From CAWUKT01 sp963923035 (GTDB lineage: Bacteria; Bacteroidota; Bacteroidia; J057; JADKCL01): a stretch of 64,000 bases of DNA. This document shows, piece after piece, positions 1 through 8,725 of this stretch. The stretch lies in contig CAWUKT010000034.1 in assembly GCA_963923035.1 (NCBI GenBank), forward strand, positions 1 through 64,000. Direction: 5' to 3'. Numbering within the stretch: position 1 is the stretch's first letter; each line of letters starts with the position of its first letter. Under the pieces are notes generated by a model. It was not told where the DNA came from and ran no database searches. It worked only from the letters and a program-made list of their open reading frames with translations. A program made the translations under genes and the position numbers.

Positions 1-362
1 TCTGGAAAGCCACTCGTTGAATAGTTGCCTATTTTAGGGGGCGACACACTAGTTCCTCAAATTGTTCTTGAATAAATGTCTATAGAAAACCGCCAAAATC
101 ATTGAACATATTTGGATATAAATTCCCATTTCACAAGCATCTAATGTCATCAGAAGTAGTCATTGGGCTTCAATTCTGCGATTCTTACGACTTGAATTTC
201 CCTAATTTCATTCCAATTCTAGCCCCGCAATTCAATCTCCTACTACACAGGAGAGTAAGGGGAAAAGAACCTTAGTCTCTGTCCACAGACGATAAAAATC
301 CAATCCCACGCAGAAGTCCAACAACTATTCTGGAAAAAGCCAATGCTACGTCATTTTTATGC
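1..362. other. Gene-poor, relatively AT-rich leader region
   Basis: I see no supportable gene, RNA or repeat in this stretch. It is visibly more AT-rich than the coding DNA that follows and has stop codons in all frames. It leads directly into a decayed copy of a downstream gene, so it may be part of the same degraded tract. The start of the window cuts it off, so what lies upstream is unknown. Confidence 0.5.
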
Positions 363-590
363 CCTCATTTCCCGCTCCAACTTTCCCTGTCTTCGCTGAC
401 CTATGAAGGAACAGGTGACATCGGTCATCCCACATTGCACGAGCGCTTCTGACCTGATTAAAAATAGAGGGGTTCCAGGAATTGTGGAGTGGAAACGGGA
501 AGATCATCCGGGTCAAATTGGAGAGTTCCCTGGTAGAATCTGTCTTCATCAAGCACGTTCAGTTACCGACCGTCAGTCATCACTCGTAAG
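363..590 (+). pseudogene. Decayed duplicate of the 5' end of the kinase-like gene at 2858
   Basis: This stretch aligns by eye, over about 225 bases at roughly three-quarters identity, with positions 2815-3045. It covers the leader (both copies carry TCTTCGCTGACCTATGAA around the start codon) and the first ~60 codons of the kinase-like gene. Shared blocks include CAGGAATTGTGGAGTGGA and CATCAAGCACGTTCAGTT. Small insertions and deletions destroy the reading frame, so it cannot encode the kinase N-terminus. The similarity stops near 590, where a different gene remnant begins. It looks like a truncated, non-functional partial duplication; the intact copy lies about 2.4 kb downstream. A short open frame runs through it, but its protein resembles nothing. 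Confidence 0.85.
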
Positions 591-593
591 GAT

Positions 594-1293
594 TTGACCA
601 CCGGGGCCATCTCCGAATTCGTTCCCCCTGCCACCGGCGCCTTCAATTCTGCCTGGGGTCTCTGGTCGATCCGGCCAACAACCGACTTCCTTCCATTGCA
701 AATCCCTTCTACGACCTCAACCCCGCCAATGCCGATGGCATGACCTGGGCCGGCACCAATAACATCTTTTACGCTGAGAACGACGTGTTTACACCGGGTT
801 GGAATGGGATTATCCACCGGGTAGAACTGAATGGCGCTACTGCTGGCACCAATGTCAATTTTAACACCGGCATCAACGACAATTCCGGGGTGTATTTCGA
901 CACCTTCAACGGGCAGTACTATCTCTACGTCAATGAATCTCAGTTTGGAGTTCCTTTCGGGGTGAACTTTGTCCCTACTTCCAATCCTTTCTGTGTCAAG
1001 GTTTTCGAAGTGAACGATGTGATCTCTTCGGTTGAAGAAGGTGCCTCAGGTTTCCAGCAGATCTCCATCTTTCCCAATCCTGTGCTGATGTGTTGCAGAT
1101 ACGTCATACGGAAGGACGTACCCTTCAGGCGCTTGATCTCTATGCCATCGACGGAACTTTGGTCCAACACGTGGAACTCAACGCTCCTTCCGCTCGGATT
1201 TCGGTGGCCGGAATGGACAATGGGGTTTACATGGCCCACGGAAAACTCAGCGACGGCACGTCCTTTTCAAGGAACATTGTACTTCTGAAATAG
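594..1293 (+). pseudogene. Frameshifted remnant of a T9SS-secreted protein
   Basis: Three reading frames in succession give one sensible protein. The first, from about 594, reads TTGAISEFVPPATGAF; the second, from about 655, contains NPFYDLNPANADGMTW; the third, from about 1087, reads ADVLQIRHTEGRTLQ and ends at a TAG at 1291-1293. Each junction is explained by one missing base (near 660 and near 1085). The last ~75 codons form a type IX secretion C-terminal sorting domain with the FPNPV motif and a terminal VYMAHGKLSDGTSF-like strand. The N-terminus and signal peptide are missing, replaced by the kinase-gene remnant immediately upstream. The gene is therefore truncated and doubly frameshifted, unless these are sequencing errors. 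Confidence 0.8.
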
Positions 1294-1473
1294 AGTGTGT
1301 TAGGTTCGGAATATCGTTTACTTTTCAAGGGACTTCCAGCACGGTAGCCCTTTGTTTTTGGGGGGAGGGAAAAAAGGAAAACAAAGAAGGTCAAGGGGTT
1401 GCAAAAAACTTTAGGAGGAGATTAAACGCTTTTAGGTTTCGGGTGTCAAAGGGGCAAACAATCATCAGTCAAC

Positions 1474-2766
1474 ATGAATATGCTCAAGATCAGTTCTGTT
1501 TTGGCCCTGCTGCTTTTTGTCCACCTCTCGATCGTGGCCCAAATCTCGCCTCAGTTTGCCCCTATCCCCTCAAACTTCAATATCAACAGCGCAAACCCGG
1601 TATACGCCCTCGACATCCAATACGACAATATCGACACTGCCAAACAGGCCTTTCACATTTTCCTTCCGGACACCACCGGCCCCCATCCCCTGGTGATTTA
1701 CATCCACGGCGGTGGCTTTCGGGCGGGTTCCAGGGACAATATTTTCGCTGATCCCCAACTCCAACTATCGGCCAAATACTTTCTGGAAAATAACGTTGCG
1801 CTTGCAACTATTGGTTATCGATTGCTGCCGCCTCAAGGAGCGAATTATACCGATTCCATCGGAGTGATCAAGTGCCTGGAAGATTCCAAAAGGGCCCTTC
1901 AATTCATTCGCAACTACGCGTCGGATCTCTATATTGAGCCCTCAAACGTGGCGCTCAAAGGCGGTTCGGCTGGCTCAGGAACCGGCCTCTGGCTCGCCAC
2001 CCGACCCGATATGGCCGACCCGAACTCGCCCGATCCGGTCCTCCAACAATCTACGCGGGTCTGTGGCGCCTATATCCGTGGGAGTCAATCCACCTACGAC
2101 CTCTACAAATGGGAATCCCAGGTCTTTCAGGATTTCGATGGCATGGGGACCAATTATACCGTGGATAGCCTGGTCCAATTGCTGGGATTTGATCGGTTCT
2201 CTGATTTCTACGGCGGCCTTGATTCCAATTACCACCTCCTTTACGACCCGGTCCTCATTCAGTACCGGCAGGATGTCGACATGCTGTACCACATGAGCAG
2301 CGACGATCCTTCATTGTATATCCACCACCCTTCCCCGGCGGTCCACCCCAGTGAAGATCCCTTGCACCATTCCTTGCACGGCGTCGAAATCTACGATGCC
2401 GCCCTGAATGCTTCGATTCCCGGCGTCTTGGTGGACATCCAGATGCAAGGGATGAACAATACCCAAGGTGAAACGGGGGATGAATTCCTCGTGAGGATGC
2501 TCTCGAGTTGTGCACTACCGTTATCCCTGGACGAAGACTTGAACCCAGGCGATTATACCCTCTACCCCAACCCGGTGCAAACCCACCTGAATATCAAAGG
2601 CTTGACGGGTGACGAGACCTTCAGTGTCGTCTCCAGCTCCGGGAAGTTGATTCACCAGCGCGTTCGCTATGACGACCTGGAGGTGAGCCGGTTCAGCTCG
2701 GGGATGTATCTGCTCATCATAGATAATGGGCATGCGAGAAAAGCGATTCGATTTGTGAAGGAATAG
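1474..2766 (+). CDS. Secreted alpha/beta-hydrolase (esterase/lipase-like) with T9SS sorting domain
   Basis: This 430-residue protein begins with a signal peptide (hydrophobic residues 8-22, cleavage likely after VAQ). It then shows the oxyanion-hole motif HGGGF (residues 78-82) and the nucleophile elbow GGSAG with Ser165. These are hallmarks of carboxylesterase/BD-FAE-type alpha/beta-hydrolases, which cleave ester bonds. The last ~75 residues form a T9SS type A sorting domain (LYPNPVQTHLNIKG), so the enzyme should be exported across the outer membrane. ATG at 1474 is used; a second ATG six bases on is equally possible. The gene sits between the two copies of the duplicated kinase 5' end, so it is part of that inserted block. 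Substrate unknown. Confidence 0.85.
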   Translation: MNMLKISSVLALLLFVHLSIVAQISPQFAPIPSNFNINSANPVYALDIQYDNIDTAKQAFHIFLPDTTGPHPLVIYIHGGGFRAGSRDNIFADPQLQLSAKYFLENNVALATIGYRLLPPQGANYTDSIGVIKCLEDSKRALQFIRNYASDLYIEPSNVALKGGSAGSGTGLWLATRPDMADPNSPDPVLQQSTRVCGAYIRGSQSTYDLYKWESQVFQDFDGMGTNYTVDSLVQLLGFDRFSDFYGGLDSNYHLLYDPVLIQYRQDVDMLYHMSSDDPSLYIHHPSPAVHPSEDPLHHSLHGVEIYDAALNASIPGVLVDIQMQGMNNTQGETGDEFLVRMLSSCALPLSLDEDLNPGDYTLYPNPVQTHLNIKGLTGDETFSVVSSSGKLIHQRVRYDDLEVSRFSSGMYLLIIDNGHARKAIRFVKE

Positions 2767-2857
2767 GCCATTCAACTCGGTTGGAGTTGGTTCCGGTTCC
2801 GGCAAAGGAGCCCAGAACCCATTTTACCTCTCCAACTTTGCCTATCTTCGCTGACCT

Positions 2858-3805
2858 ATGAATGAAACTGTTCGGTCGATCATTCTAAAACGTACAGGAG
2901 CGACTTCTTTGATTGAAAAAGAGGTGATCCAGGAATTGTGGAGTGGATACGGGAAGATCATCCGGGTTGAATTGGAGAATGCCGCGGTCGAATCTGTCGT
3001 CATCAAGCACGTTCAGTTGCCGACCGCCAACCATCATCCGCGGGGATGGAATACGGATATCGGGCACCAACGGAAGTTGAAGTCCTACCGGGTGGAAACG
3101 ACCTGGTACGACAAATACAGCAGCACCAGCGCGGCCCGGCTACCGCAATGCCTGGCCCTCGAGACGCTGGGCGATGAGGTCATCATGGTCCTGGAGGACC
3201 TGGATGCAGCCGGCTATCCCTTCCGCAAACGAACACTTACCTGGGAAGGAATCGCCAAGTGCCTCGTTTGGCTGGCCCAATTCCATGCGAGTTATCTCGG
3301 GAAAGTACCGGACGGACTCTGGGACGTGGGGACCTACTGGCATTTGGAGACCCGCCCCCATGAACTGGCTGCCTTGAGCGATCAAGAACTGAAGGAGGCC
3401 GCTTCCGCCATTGATGAAAAGCTGAATTCCTGTACCTATAAAACCTTTGTCCACGGAGATGCCAAGCTGGCCAATTTCTGTTTTGGGAAAGAGGGCCAGG
3501 TTGCCGGGGTCGATTTTCAGTATGTGGGGGGTGGCTGCGGAATGAAGGACTTGGCTTATTTTATCGGAAGCTGTCTGGATGAAAAGGCCTGTGAACGCCT
3601 GGAAGCCAAAATCCTGGACACCTACTTCGGGTATTTGCAAAGTGCGTTGGAGAAACAAAATGAGGCCCTCGAAACGGAATGGCGGTCCTTGTACCGGGTC
3701 GCCTGGGCGGACTTTCACCGCTTCCTCAAAGGCTGGAGCCCCAGCCACTGGAAACTCACCAGTTACAGCGAACGGGTCACCACAGAAGTCATCAACAGCC
3801 TCTAG
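2858..3805 (+). CDS. Aminoglycoside/ecdysteroid-kinase-like (CHK family) phosphotransferase
   Basis: The 315-residue cytoplasmic protein has the protein-kinase-like fold signature of small-molecule kinases. It shows a candidate ATP-binding lysine in VVIKH (Lys50), the catalytic loop FVHGDAKLANF (His199, Asp201, Asn206) and the metal-binding DFQ (219-221, in place of DxD/DFG). This pattern fits the CHK/ecdysteroid-kinase and APH superfamily, which phosphorylates small hydroxylated compounds; the real substrate cannot be told. The gene ends two bases before the next gene, an IMPase-family phosphatase, so kinase and phosphatase are probably co-transcribed. A TATCTTCG box about 10 bases before the ATG may be a -7 element. 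Its leader and first codons are duplicated in decayed form at 363-590. Confidence 0.8.
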   Translation: MNETVRSIILKRTGATSLIEKEVIQELWSGYGKIIRVELENAAVESVVIKHVQLPTANHHPRGWNTDIGHQRKLKSYRVETTWYDKYSSTSAARLPQCLALETLGDEVIMVLEDLDAAGYPFRKRTLTWEGIAKCLVWLAQFHASYLGKVPDGLWDVGTYWHLETRPHELAALSDQELKEAASAIDEKLNSCTYKTFVHGDAKLANFCFGKEGQVAGVDFQYVGGGCGMKDLAYFIGSCLDEKACERLEAKILDTYFGYLQSALEKQNEALETEWRSLYRVAWADFHRFLKGWSPSHWKLTSYSERVTTEVINSL

Positions 3806-3807
3806 CC

Positions 3808-4626
3808 ATGGACTTCTCCCAACTTACAGATACGGCAATTCAAGCGGCCCTCTCGGCTGGAAATATCATTCAACAGTATATGGATGAAGATGTGGTGGTA
3901 GAGCAAAAGAAGGGTGGAACCAGTATCGCCTCGCAAGTCGTGACCGAGGTCGACCGAAAATGTGAAGCCGCCATTTTTGCGCACCTTCTTCCTACCTGTG
4001 AGGAATTTGGCATCGCACTGTTGTCGGAGGAGACCGAAGACGACGGGAGTCGTTTTTCAGCCGATTATTTTTGGTGTGTTGATCCGATGGACGGCACCTT
4101 GCCTTTTATCCAAGGCCGTCCCGGTTTTTCGGTGTCGATTGCCCTCCTCGCCCAAGATGGGACGCCTCATATCGGCGTGGTTTTTGATCCCAGCACGGAT
4201 ACCTTGTACCATGCGGTCAGGGGAATGGGAGCCTATAAGAATGGGCAGCCCTGGGAGATTGTGAATTCCAATGGGCATCTGACCTATGTGACCGACCGCA
4301 AACTGAAGGACACGCCTCGATCCGCGGAAATCCAACAATTGCTCGACGAAAAGGCAGCGGAATTGAATTTGAAGGGGATCCAGGAAATGGATGGCACCGG
4401 TTCCGTCCTAAATGGTATTCGGGTCCTGAAACATGGACCTGCCTTGATGCTCAAGTTTCCGAAAGCTGAACCCGGCGGGGGAAGCATCTGGGACTTTGCG
4501 GCAACGGCCTGCATTTTCCAGGAATTGGGGTTACGGGCGACGGATTTTTCGGGTGGGCGGTTGGACTTGAATCGGACTGGGGGGACGTTTATGAATCTTG
4601 GAGGGGTGTTTTTTGGGAATTTTTAG
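3808..4626 (+). CDS. Inositol monophosphatase-family phosphatase (CysQ-like)
   Basis: This 272-residue protein carries the metal-binding motifs of the Mg2+-dependent IMPase superfamily: SEETEDDG (Glu74/75), WCVDPMDGT (Asp92, Asp95) and GGGSIWDFAAT near the C-terminus. The family includes inositol monophosphatase and 3'(2'),5'-bisphosphate nucleotidase; the spacing is compatible with either. ATG at 3808 lies two bases after the stop of the kinase-like gene, so the two genes should be translated from one message. The open frame continues upstream inside the kinase gene, but the short intergenic step and the family alignment favour this start. Substrate assignment is tentative. Confidence 0.85.
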   Translation: MDFSQLTDTAIQAALSAGNIIQQYMDEDVVVEQKKGGTSIASQVVTEVDRKCEAAIFAHLLPTCEEFGIALLSEETEDDGSRFSADYFWCVDPMDGTLPFIQGRPGFSVSIALLAQDGTPHIGVVFDPSTDTLYHAVRGMGAYKNGQPWEIVNSNGHLTYVTDRKLKDTPRSAEIQQLLDEKAAELNLKGIQEMDGTGSVLNGIRVLKHGPALMLKFPKAEPGGGSIWDFAATACIFQELGLRATDFSGGRLDLNRTGGTFMNLGGVFFGNF

Positions 4627-4709
4627 GGTCTGGGCTCTATCCTGTTGATGGCAGTGGTTTCTTGTTTATGTCCTATCTCTAGTTCCATTTCCCGCTCCCC
4701 CAAAAACAC

Positions 4710-4733
4710 AAAAAAGCCACTCTAAGAGTGGCT
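4710..4733 (-). terminator. Rho-independent terminator of the tRNA-Arg gene
   Basis: On the minus strand, a perfect 8-bp stem (AGCCACTC/GAGTGGCT) with a 3-base loop is followed by six T residues. It lies directly after the tRNA 3' end, so it should end the tRNA transcript. Confidence 0.85.
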
Positions 4734-4736
4734 AAG

Positions 4737-4810
4737 TACACCGGGAAGGGTTCGAACCCTCAACCTCCTGATCCGTAGTCAGGTGCTCTATCCAGTTGAG
4801 CTACCGGTGC
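4737..4810 (-). tRNA. tRNA-Arg (anticodon ACG)
   Basis: Read on the minus strand, this 74-nt sequence folds as a cloverleaf. The acceptor stem is GCACCGG with CCGGTGT (one G-U pair); the D arm contains TAGCTCAACTGGATAGAGCA; the anticodon stem is CCTGA/TCAGG around the loop CTACGGA; the T arm carries GTTCGAACC. The anticodon ACG reads arginine CGU and, if A34 is edited to inosine, CGC and CGA. The 3' CCA is not encoded. Promoter and terminator are both visible, so it is a single-gene transcription unit. Confidence 0.95.
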
Positions 4811-4820
4811 GAAAGGATTG

Positions 4821-4851
4821 CAAAGGTAAGCATTCCGCCGATTCCTGCAAA
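4821..4851 (-). promoter_or_regulatory. Bacteroidota-type promoter of tRNA-Arg
   Basis: On the minus strand there is TTTG, 19 bases, then TACCTTTG, which matches the Bacteroidota primary-sigma consensus (TTTG / TAnnTTTG) well. The -7 box lies 10 bases before the tRNA 5' end. Confidence 0.8.
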
Positions 4852-4912
4852 TTTATCGCCCCACTTTTTTACCCCATACACCCCCAATCCGCACGGAATC
4901 AGTCACAAACAA

Positions 4913-5914
4913 TTATGGCAGCGGCACGCTGCGCAGCAGCTTGTCCACCACCATGGCCGACGTGATCTCGTCGGCTTCGGCCTCGTAATTCAGCAGAATA
5001 CGGTGGTTCAGGATGTCAGGCGCCACCTCCTTGATATCCTCCGGCAACACATACGCCCGGCCCGACATCAGCGCGTGGCAACGCGCACTCAGGTGCAGCG
5101 AAATCCCCGCCCGCGGCGACGCCCCAAACTCCACGTACTGCGCCAGTTTATTCAGGTTATAGTCCCCAGGGCTCCGCGTCGCGAACACCAGGTGGACAAT
5201 ATAGTCTTCCAAACGCGTGTCGATGCTCACCGACTCCACCAGCTTGCGGACCTCAAAAATCTCCGCCTTGCTCATCATAGGACGCAACGGCTCCGGCTTC
5301 GTCGTCCGCGCCATCCGCCGCATGATCTCCTTCTCCTCACTCTTCGTCGGGTAATCCACAAAAATCTTCATCAGGAAACGGTCCACCTGCGCCTCCGGCA
5401 GCGGATAGGTCCCCTCCTGCTCCACCGGGTTCTGTGTCGCCAACACCAGGAACGGCATGTCCAGCTTATACGTCGTCTCCCCAATCGTCACCTGCTTCTC
5501 CTGCATCGCCTCCAGCAGCGCCGACTGCACCTTCGCCGGAGAACGGTTGATTTCGTCCGCGAGGACAATATTTGAGAAGATCGGGCCCTGCTTCACCTCA
5601 AACGACGCCTGCGCCTGGTTGTAAATCAAAGTTCCGATCAGGTCGGCGGGCAACAGGTCCGGCGTGAACTGAATCCGCTTGAATTCGAGGTCCAGCACCT
5701 GGGCCAGCGACGAAACCGTCAGCGTCTTCGCCAGACCGGGAACGCCTTCCAGCAAAATATGTCCATTCGTGAACAGCCCAATCATCAGGCGGTTGACCAT
5801 TTTTTTCTGCCCAACCACCACCCGGCCAATTTCCTGTTCCAGGGCCTGAATCCGACCGACCTTTTCCTGGATGCGACCGGTGAGTTCTTCTTGGGAGATG
5901 TCCGTATGTTCCAT
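4913..5914 (-). CDS. MoxR-family AAA+ ATPase
   Basis: This 333-residue protein is a typical MoxR AAA+ ATPase. It has Walker A GVPGLAKT (residues 57-64), Walker B in NIVLADEINR (about 115-124) and the family signature around ATQNPVEQEGTYPLPEAQ. MoxR proteins act as chaperones that mature or insert metal cofactors into partner proteins, often those with von Willebrand A domains; no such partner lies next to it here. The ATG at 5914 (MEHTDISQEE) is chosen because the upstream extension of the frame lacks family similarity. A TAAATTTA box about 45 bases upstream may be the -7 element. The gene is divergent from nothing and reads towards the tRNA. Confidence 0.9.
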   Translation of the reverse strand: MEHTDISQEELTGRIQEKVGRIQALEQEIGRVVVGQKKMVNRLMIGLFTNGHILLEGVPGLAKTLTVSSLAQVLDLEFKRIQFTPDLLPADLIGTLIYNQAQASFEVKQGPIFSNIVLADEINRSPAKVQSALLEAMQEKQVTIGETTYKLDMPFLVLATQNPVEQEGTYPLPEAQVDRFLMKIFVDYPTKSEEKEIMRRMARTTKPEPLRPMMSKAEIFEVRKLVESVSIDTRLEDYIVHLVFATRSPGDYNLNKLAQYVEFGASPRAGISLHLSARCHALMSGRAYVLPEDIKEVAPDILNHRILLNYEAEADEITSAMVVDKLLRSVPLP

Positions 5915-6041
5915 TGCGTGATGAGATCTTCTATTTTTTCGAGGCGTAAATTTAGAACATTGCCGGGAATGAAACCAAGAACCCGCACATTCTATCTCCA
6001 TTGAACGACAGCGCGCGGAGCTTATTGTAGAAAAAAGGGCC

Positions 6042-8696
6042 TTAGGAAGAACGAAGCCAGAAAAATGCCCTCGCCACCAGTCCCCCCAAAGCGAGCAGCA
6101 CTACCCAAACCAAGCCATTTCCCCCCTTCTCCAGCGGCGCAATGTCCCCAATCAAACCCGAACTCGCCCAGAACTGCGGATGTTGCATCACCGGCGGCGC
6201 CGTTTCCAGGTACGCCAATTGGGCTTGACGCAGGGCCTCCGGCTTTGACATGCCCTGGCCGAGAAACCCAAAGAAAGCCGCCGTGATCTCGGCGCTGGCC
6301 GCATCCGAAACCGGCCAATGGTGCATCAGGATACTCGGGCAGCCCGTATAAGCAAAGCCCTGGGCCAGACTCATCACCCCTTCCCCCGCCTGAAACTCAC
6401 CCTTGCCCGTATTGCACGCGCCCAACACCACCAAATCCGCCGCCAGCTCCAGCTCAAACAACTCGTAGGTATGCACCAGCCCATCGTGGGCGCTGTCCGG
6501 CGACAGCACCAACCGCGAATTCAACGGCCGCGCATCCGCATACAAGGTATGCGTGGCAAAATGCAGCACCCGGGCCTGCGACCCGGCCGCCCGGAAGACC
6601 GATTCGGTCGCCAACGCGTCCTGCCAGGACTGCCCCCCAAATGCATTCACCCCCGCCGCCAATTCGGTCGGCACCTGCGCCAAGGCGCCCAGGGCCAGGC
6701 GATTCCCCTCAACGTCCGTGGCGGAATAGCCATCCGGAAAGCTCCGCCCCAATCCCGCGTAGGGCTGTGGCGCCACCTCCTCCCGGGCCGGACGGAAGTA
6801 GACGCTCGCCGAGGGCGCATAGCCCACCGCGCAATCGTCGATCACATAGCGACGGCCCCGGGGATGAGTCCCCGAAGTCTCCAGTCCCGCGAAAGAGAGT
6901 TGGTGCAGGAGGCCGTCCCGCACGATGATGACCTGATTGATCTCCTCCCGGGGAACCGTGAAGCTCCCGAGGAGGATTTCCCAAATACCCTGTGAGACCG
7001 CCGACTGGTAAGCCAACGAAGTCTGCAAAACAATCTGGTCCTGCAACAAGGGCGTCACCTCCGCCGTTGGAGCGAGGACGCGGAATTCCACCGTGTCCAC
7101 GGTGATCCACCAACCATAGAGGAATTCTTCCCCCAGGAAATACTGGACCCAGGCCGTCTCCGCATTCGGCAATTTCGCCCGCACCGAATCCAGCGGAATC
7201 GGTTCCTGGGCGTATTTCAATTCGTAGTAAGCCGGATAATCCCGCTCCAAGGTCCGGATCAGGTCTTCGGTTTCCTCTTTCAGGGTCCGCAGATGACTGC
7301 GGGCCGCCAGGGCGTCTTTGCCCTCCGCCCCCGCCAACCGTTGTTCCTCCTGGAGGGTCCGGGTCTTCAAGGACCGTTCTTGCTGAAGCAATTCGGGGGG
7401 TACGCCCGCGAAGCGGACGCGGTCGGCGCCCTGCAAGTTGGCGTAGAGGAGCACGGAGCGGGCCCGCTCGGCAAAGTCGAAGGCTTCGTCCGGCAGGTCC
7501 TGGGAATGGCACCACGCGATGGCCGCTTCATAATGCTCCAGGGCCCGACGGGACCAGAACAACTGCGTCGATTCCCGGCGAAAGTCCTTTCGGAGCGCCT
7601 CCACAATGCCATTCAACCGCCGAAAATGCAACATGGGTTGGGCCATGAACCGGGCCTTGGCCCATTCGATTTCGTAGAGTTGGGGCAGGGACGAAATGGA
7701 TTCCAGGTCTTCGGGATATTCATCCGGCATCGTTTCCACTGCGCCCAGTTGCCGGATGGCTTGTTTGAACAAGTCCATCGATTGGAAGAGGTCCCCTTTT
7801 TTCCCGGCCACCTCCGCCAACTTCGCCAGCGCTTCCGACTGAAGCGGATTGTCATCGGGCATGATCGCCTTCCAATGCGCACTCGCCTTTTCCAGGTACA
7901 GGGCCGCCGAATCCAAATTCGGGTCTTCCGAGCCCGTCGCCAGCTCGAGAAAGGTCTCGCCCAGGTTCACCCAGGGATTGGCGCGGGAAGGATGATTTGG
8001 GGGCAGGGTCAATTGAAAGATGGCATTGGCGCGCTGGTGGGACTTGAGGGCTCCGGCAAAATCGCCGGACTGGAATTGGGCCACGCCGAGGTTCCCGAGG
8101 AGGGCCCCGATGAACTGGTGGTCCTCCCCCAACACGGGAACGAGGTGCCCGTTGGCCGTGGCGAAGGCCTCCTTCGCCCCCGCAAAGTCCTGCTGACGCA
8201 GGAGCACATTGCCCAGGGCATTCCAGCATTTCCCTTGTTCCATCCCGCTTTTCTCCCCCGCCAGCTCCAACGCCTCCCGGGCATAATCTTCCGACCGGTA
8301 ATAGTCGCCCATGCCCCGGTAGGCGATCCCCAATCCATACATCGAATTGTACGCCTTTTCCGGCTGGTCCATCCCCTCATAATTGTCGATGGCGTGTTGG
8401 TAGGCAGCCTCCGCAAGGTCATATTCGCCCTGCAAATAATAGGTCCCGCCCATTGCCTCTTTGACCTGGGCCGCCGCTTCTCCCCTGGCCCCGTATTCTT
8501 TTTCCACCACTTCCCACAACGCTTCCAACTGTTCCCCCGATTTCATGTACCCCATATCTCCCCAGCGGGCCGCTACCGCTTGGTTCAGTTCCGTTTGGAG
8601 GGAGTCGGACAGGGGTTGTGCAAACAAAAAAAGGCCTGGACCTCCCAACAGGAAGACCAGACCACAACAGAAAATGCAAACTAGTTTATGCTTCAT
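6042..8696 (-). CDS. TPR-repeat CHAT-domain protein (caspase-like peptidase fold)
   Basis: The 884-residue protein has an N-terminal signal peptide (to about residue 26, ending LFLFAQ), then a long run of tetratricopeptide repeats, a coiled region around residues 400-470, and a C-terminal CHAT domain. The candidate dyad is His716 in HFATH and Cys761 in LGACNTG, both intact. A hydrophobic segment near the C-terminus (about 863-880) could anchor it in the membrane. CHAT proteases cut partner proteins and often work with TPR scaffolds and signalling genes; in Bacteroidota such TPR-CHAT proteins are common and mostly uncharacterised. No obvious substrate gene lies beside it. The sigma/anti-sigma pair at 17.5 kb is of the kind sometimes found with CHAT genes, but the distance makes a link speculative. 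Confidence 0.85.
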   Translation of the reverse strand: MKHKLVCIFCCGLVFLLGGPGLFLFAQPLSDSLQTELNQAVAARWGDMGYMKSGEQLEALWEVVEKEYGARGEAAAQVKEAMGGTYYLQGEYDLAEAAYQHAIDNYEGMDQPEKAYNSMYGLGIAYRGMGDYYRSEDYAREALELAGEKSGMEQGKCWNALGNVLLRQQDFAGAKEAFATANGHLVPVLGEDHQFIGALLGNLGVAQFQSGDFAGALKSHQRANAIFQLTLPPNHPSRANPWVNLGETFLELATGSEDPNLDSAALYLEKASAHWKAIMPDDNPLQSEALAKLAEVAGKKGDLFQSMDLFKQAIRQLGAVETMPDEYPEDLESISSLPQLYEIEWAKARFMAQPMLHFRRLNGIVEALRKDFRRESTQLFWSRRALEHYEAAIAWCHSQDLPDEAFDFAERARSVLLYANLQGADRVRFAGVPPELLQQERSLKTRTLQEEQRLAGAEGKDALAARSHLRTLKEETEDLIRTLERDYPAYYELKYAQEPIPLDSVRAKLPNAETAWVQYFLGEEFLYGWWITVDTVEFRVLAPTAEVTPLLQDQIVLQTSLAYQSAVSQGIWEILLGSFTVPREEINQVIIVRDGLLHQLSFAGLETSGTHPRGRRYVIDDCAVGYAPSASVYFRPAREEVAPQPYAGLGRSFPDGYSATDVEGNRLALGALAQVPTELAAGVNAFGGQSWQDALATESVFRAAGSQARVLHFATHTLYADARPLNSRLVLSPDSAHDGLVHTYELFELELAADLVVLGACNTGKGEFQAGEGVMSLAQGFAYTGCPSILMHHWPVSDAASAEITAAFFGFLGQGMSKPEALRQAQLAYLETAPPVMQHPQFWASSGLIGDIAPLEKGGNGLVWVVLLALGGLVARAFFWLRSS

Positions 8697-8725
8697 GGAA
8701 CCGGTTGCAAAGCGCCGAAGCCGCC

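Noticed and set aside
403..597. 64-codon open frame in the decayed kinase copy
   Set aside because: It is out of frame with the kinase and arises from the indels of the pseudogene.
4796..5575. 259-residue His/Arg-rich frame opposite the MoxR gene
   Set aside because: It overlaps the tRNA and is antisense to moxR; composition is that of a shadow frame.
7293..8684. 463-residue plus-strand frame over the CHAT gene (and similar ones at 8618, 10083, 22594 and 44031)
   Set aside because: These lie opposite well-supported genes and show only mirrored codon composition.
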